DNA of 64,000 nucleotides. Source: Ciborinia camelliae. Taxonomy: Eukaryota; Ascomycota; Leotiomycetes; Helotiales; Sclerotiniaceae. The DNA lies in NCBI GenBank assembly GCA_025890175.1, contig JANPYM010000015.1, positions 177,548 through 241,547 of the forward strand, given 5' to 3'. This document shows, one piece after another, positions 60,152 through 64,000 of this stretch (positions are counted from its first letter, which is position 1; each line of letters opens with the position of its first letter). The position numbers and the translations under genes were made by a program. Below the pieces are notes generated by a model. That model was not told the origin of the DNA, ran no database searches, and saw only the letters and a list, made by a program, of their open reading frames with translations.

Positions 60152-60299
60152 TGTCACGCCAAGGCCCCTGCCTAGTGAATAACAGTCACGTAATCACCTC
60201 TATATTAGATAGTGTTCTTTTCAAGAGAATTCTTTTCTTTTTAGTATAGTTCTTTTATTAGATTATATATCTACGATTTTATCTTTATAATTCTATATG
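60152..60299 (+). mobile_element. Family B LTR, hairpin-less and 3'-truncated
   Basis: Starts TGTCACGCCAAGGCCCCTGCC exactly as the reference (first 20 bases identical) and follows it to TTCTATATG. It then departs from the reference terminus GACGCGTATAACA. The 14-bp-stem hairpin of the reference is absent: GTCACGTAATCACCTCTATATTAG replaces the stretch (key flank GTCACGTAATCACC). Only slight C-to-T and G-to-A change is seen. The 5' flank is ATATA; no 3' duplication can be tested. Confidence 0.75.
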
Positions 60300-60570
60300 T
60301 TGAAATATATTATAGGGGTAATAACTATATATATATATGTATATATACTTTCAGTTGATTATATATTATTAAGAGGTTCTAGTTACGAAATGCTTTATTA
60401 TATACTATTTGATGTTGTACTAGTTTGTATTAGTTTGTAGATTAGTATTATATAGTTTGTACGTTTGTACAATATAATTTATATAATTCATTTATTCGAC
60501 ACTAGTAACTCTTTAAAAAGGTCGAAGAGATTATGTAAATCATTAGCTAGCTTCTTTCATTATGCCCAAA

Positions 60571-60670
60571 TATACCCTGATATGCCCTGATATGCCCTGA
60601 TATGCCCTGATATGCCCTGATATGCCCTGATATGCCCTGATATGCCCTGATATGCCCTGATATACCCTGA
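60571..60670 (+). repeat. Tandem array, 10-bp unit TATGCCCTGA, 10 copies
   Basis: Exactly ten head-to-tail 10-bp units. The first and last carry A for G (TATACCCTGA), consistent with G-to-A mutation at the array edges, and the inner eight are identical. On the minus strand it reads as repeated GHIRAYQGIS, which is a frame artefact. Confidence 0.92.
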
Positions 60671-60758
60671 TATACCACTATTCTATTCCATCCTTCCGTC
60701 GCTGTCGTAAATGGTGTAGAACTTGAAGTCGAAATAAGGTTCGAGGCTGAAACGTATA

Positions 60759-60921
60759 TAGAATCGAAGTGCAGGGGGTAGGTAGAATCGAAGTGCAGAG
60801 GGTAGATAGAATCGAAGTGTAGAAGGTAGGTAGAATCGAAGTGCAGGGGGTAGGTGTACGTAGATTCGTAGTGCAAAGGGTAGTAGGTGTATGTAGATTC
60901 GAAGTGCAGAGGGTAGTAGGT
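60759..60921 (+). repeat. Tandem array, ~24-bp unit TAGAATCGAAGTGCAGGGGG, ~6 copies
   Basis: Six imperfect copies of 24-33 bp. The later ones gain a GTGTACG/TGTATG spacer. Composition is normal. It directly follows the 10-bp array, with about 90 bp of unique sequence between. Confidence 0.85.
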
Positions 60922-60959
60922 TCGATTATAGAAAGTGATTCGTTCGAAGCTAGTAGTTC

Positions 60960-61200
60960 TAAAATATGCTCTTCTGAAATATGCTCTTCTTACATATAAA
61001 GAATTGAAATATTATTTTCTCGTGGAACCAATATATTTTTTTGCTACATACAAGTATCTAAAATATGCTTTTCTTGTATATAAGAATTTGAAATTAATAT
61101 ACGAGAACCTAAAATTGATAGGTTTTAAAGAATTGAAACTAATGGATTTTGAAGAATTGGAACTAATAGATTTTCAGGGACTGGAACTAGTAGATCTTAT
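60960..61200 (+). repeat. Imperfect short repeats (AATATGCTCTTCT and GAATTGGAACTAATAGATTTT)
   Basis: Two further degenerate repeat motifs. They keep one frame open from 60,935 to 61,249 with repeated Leu/Glu/Asp blocks (ELKLMDFEELELIDFQGLEL). I see no start context or family and treat it as repeat-driven openness, but a small remnant of a coding repeat is not excluded. Confidence 0.5.
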
Positions 61201-61537
61201 TGCTTTTTCCGAAGTTGTTCAGCGTACTCTTATAGGGTATAAGATCTAAACTTTATATATCGATCTAGTAGTGCCTCTTCGACTTTTTTATTAATCCAGG
61301 GTCGATATACAGTCGATGATAAGCAAACCTTACTTAAATTTTTTTTGCTTTTAAATTTTTTATTTTTATTATAAAATATATAGATTTTTAAGCTAATTTT
61401 AATAATATAAAAATATTTTAAAAATTCCATTAAAAAAAGCTTCAAAAATCTAAAAAACAAAATTTTAAAAACAAAATTGTCATTACGTAATCATTCAATC
61501 TTATATAAACTATATCAAATCGATAATATTATTTATA

Positions 61538-62697
61538 TTACGAATCTAAAGATAATAAAAACAAAAAAAATATTTGGATGAAGAATTCAGACTTGAAGCT
61601 AATATATTAATAATTATTAATATTTGATATTAATAAACAACAAATTTTTATTATAATATTTAATTTTTAATTATTTAATATATATAAAAATAAATTTTTA
61701 AAATTAAACAAAAAAAACTTTAAAAATATATAAAATTTTATATTAAACAAAATATTATTGTTTTAATAATAATTGATAATATATTATTAATTATTTAAAA
61801 AAATAATAATAATTTTATTTAAAAAAATAATAAAAAGTTTTTGATTTAATATTAATTTAATTAATTTTTTTATATTTTTTATTTTAATAATTTTTTTTAT
61901 TTTTTTTAAAAAATAATTTATTAATTAAATTAATAATATTTAAAATAATATTAAATATAAAAAGTATTTTTATATTTATTTAATAAAATATTAAAATTAA
62001 TAATATATAAAATAATATTATTAATAAATTTTAAATATATTAATAAAATACAAATTCTTTTTTAAAATTCAAAAATTTTCTAAAAAAAAACTTTTATAAT
62101 ATTTTAAAATAATAAATATAAAATATAAAAAATGATATAAAAATTATAAACAAAATTATAATCCAATTTATTTAAATATAAAAAATTATTAAAATTTCAA
62201 TATTTTTTAATAATATATTATTTATTTATTTTAAATCAAATATTAAATTTTCAAAACTTTAAAAATTATTTTGATATAAAAAAACAAACATTTTTTAAAT
62301 AAATTTTTTTTTTTAAATTAAAATAATATTTAAAAATAATAATGAATATTATTTTCTTATTAATATTTAAAAAATAGATTATATAATATAATATTTCGAA
62401 AAATATTTTTTAGTAATATAATATTAATTTATTAATATAGTTTAATTAAATAATATTATATAAATAAAATTTAAAAGAATATATATATAATATAATTTTA
62501 AATAAAAGAAACTGATAATATATAATAATTATTTAAATATTAAAAATTAAATAATATTTAAAATAAAATATAAATAATTTTATTTTTTATTTAAATGATT
62601 TAAAAAAATATATAAAATAAAAAACGAATAATATATATTAAAAACAATTATTTATTAATTTATATTTTAATATAAATAAAAGAATATTTGAATTCTT
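61538..62697 (-). repeat. RIP-mutated dispersed repeat, ~1.16 kb (includes copy 4 of the 0.3-kb family)
   Basis: Reverse-complement counterpart of 10,893-12,012. It begins TTACGAATCTAAAGATAATA, the complement of the end near 12,010, and runs to GAATATTTGAATTC near 62,690. Its last ~340 bp on the left (61,538-61,876) are the copy of the 0.3-kb family. Ends at the start of the neighbouring repeat. Confidence 0.6.
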
Positions 62698-62699
62698 TT

Positions 62700-63187
62700 A
62701 ATGGATTCGAAGAATCAAGTTCAATTTCAAAGTACCATGTTTTTTATGATTACGTAATACATATACTATGAGGGAGGGCATTTTCTGAAGATGTACCATT
62801 CTAAAGGTCGCTTCTGAATGGTTATAATTATGCTCCGTATCTTTTAACTGGCTCGCGCTAAAGATCCCGGTCGCATGCTTACCTAACCTACCTAGCCTAT
62901 CTAGCTTACCTAACCTATCTAGCCTATCTAGCCTATCTAGCTTATCTAACCTACCTAGCTTACTTAGCTTACCTAACCTACCTAGCCTACCTAGCCTACC
63001 TAGCCTACCTAGCCTACCTAGCCGTACCTAGCCGAACCTAGCCGAACCTAGCCGAACCTAGCCGAACCTAGCCGAACCTATCTACCTACGAACCTACGAA
63101 CCTACGAACCTACGAACCTATCTAGCCTACACATCGAACCTACAAATCGAGCGTAGCGAGGAATGGGGGTTTGGGGGCTTGCCCCCA
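62700..63187 (+). repeat. Dispersed repeat with internal minisatellite, copy 2 (~490 bp)
   Basis: The better-preserved copy of the repeat at 45,156. The same 5' start ATGGATTCGAAGAATCAAG is followed by ~180 bp of shared unique sequence. The array of CCTACCTAGCTTA and CCTAGCCGAACCTA units (62,878-63,125) comes next, then ACATCGAACCTACAAATCG, AGCGTAGCGAGGAATGGGGG and a short GGGGGCTTGCCCCC palindrome at the 3' end. The array differs in unit order and number from the other copy. It runs straight into a (TAAA)n tail. Confidence 0.7.
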
Positions 63188-63959
<772 letters not shown>

Positions 63960-63964
<5 letters not shown>

Positions 63965-64000
63965 ACTAATAATACTAATAATACTAATAATACTAATAAT
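63960..64000 (+). repeat. 9-bp tandem array TAATACTAA at window end
   Basis: At least four copies of a 9-bp unit following the TAAA array; it continues beyond the window. Confidence 0.85.

Noticed and set aside
60571..60670. CRISPR-like array
   Set aside because: Units are contiguous with no spacers, and the host is a eukaryote; simple tandem repeat.
62878..63140. Telomeric repeat
   Set aside because: CCTACCTAGC-type units are not CCCTAA, the array is interstitial, and a second copy occurs at 45,338 inside the same dispersed repeat.

Overview
This is nuclear DNA from a filamentous ascomycete (Pezizomycotina). Genes carry short introns of about 50-150 bp with GTRNGT donors. Blocks of ordinary base composition alternate with very A+T-rich, gene-empty blocks of the kind left by repeat-induced point mutation (RIP). 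The protein set (fungal PXR1, BUD23 and IDH1, plus lineage-specific proteins) and the isochore pattern fit Leotiomycetes, perhaps Sclerotiniaceae. That placement is inference, because no marker gene fixes the genus.

Layout. (1) About 1-13,600 is an A+T-rich block without genes. It holds a long imperfect inverted repeat with arms at 1-2,870 and 4,190-6,866. It also holds two well-preserved solo LTRs in opposite orientations (3,326 and 7,718), each with its own 5-bp target duplication, and a small GC island with a perfect hairpin at 13,151. (2) About 13,600-42,290 is the gene block. Genes in order: a mitochondrial ribosomal protein (mL50-like), a small Cys-rich membrane protein, two or three lineage-specific proteins, NAD-isocitrate dehydrogenase subunit 1, BUD23 rRNA methyltransferase, SVP26/TEX261, a coiled-coil protein, PXR1 (G-patch), a Ser/Pro-rich protein, a PIN-like membrane transporter and a GPI-anchored protein. 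Several stretches of 2-6 kb are gene-free and rich in simple repeats. A 10-N assembly gap lies at 37,815. (3) About 42,290-52,450 is a second A+T-rich block. It contains a clean solo LTR (42,570) and what looks like a complete but RIP-destroyed LTR retrotransposon (45,793-52,122), flanked on the left by a 0.58-kb repeat with an internal minisatellite. (4) About 52,450-59,700 is a small gene island with two tandem paralogues of OTU (ovarian-tumour) cysteine-protease fold. One keeps the Cys and His motifs. The other has Ser in place of Cys and no recognisable His. A tRNA-Ser(AGA) closes the island. (5) About 59,700-64,000 is a third A+T-rich block with another LTR copy, several tandem arrays, a second copy of the 0.5-kb repeat, and a tetranucleotide array of about 770 bp reaching almost to the window end.

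Functionally the central block is mostly housekeeping: mitochondrial translation and TCA cycle, ribosome biogenesis (BUD23, PXR1), ER-Golgi sorting (SVP26) and membrane transport. The unusual biology is at the edges. The OTU-like pair sits on a small island between two RIP-degraded blocks, and several repeat families can be compared in RIP-mutated and unmutated form within this one window.
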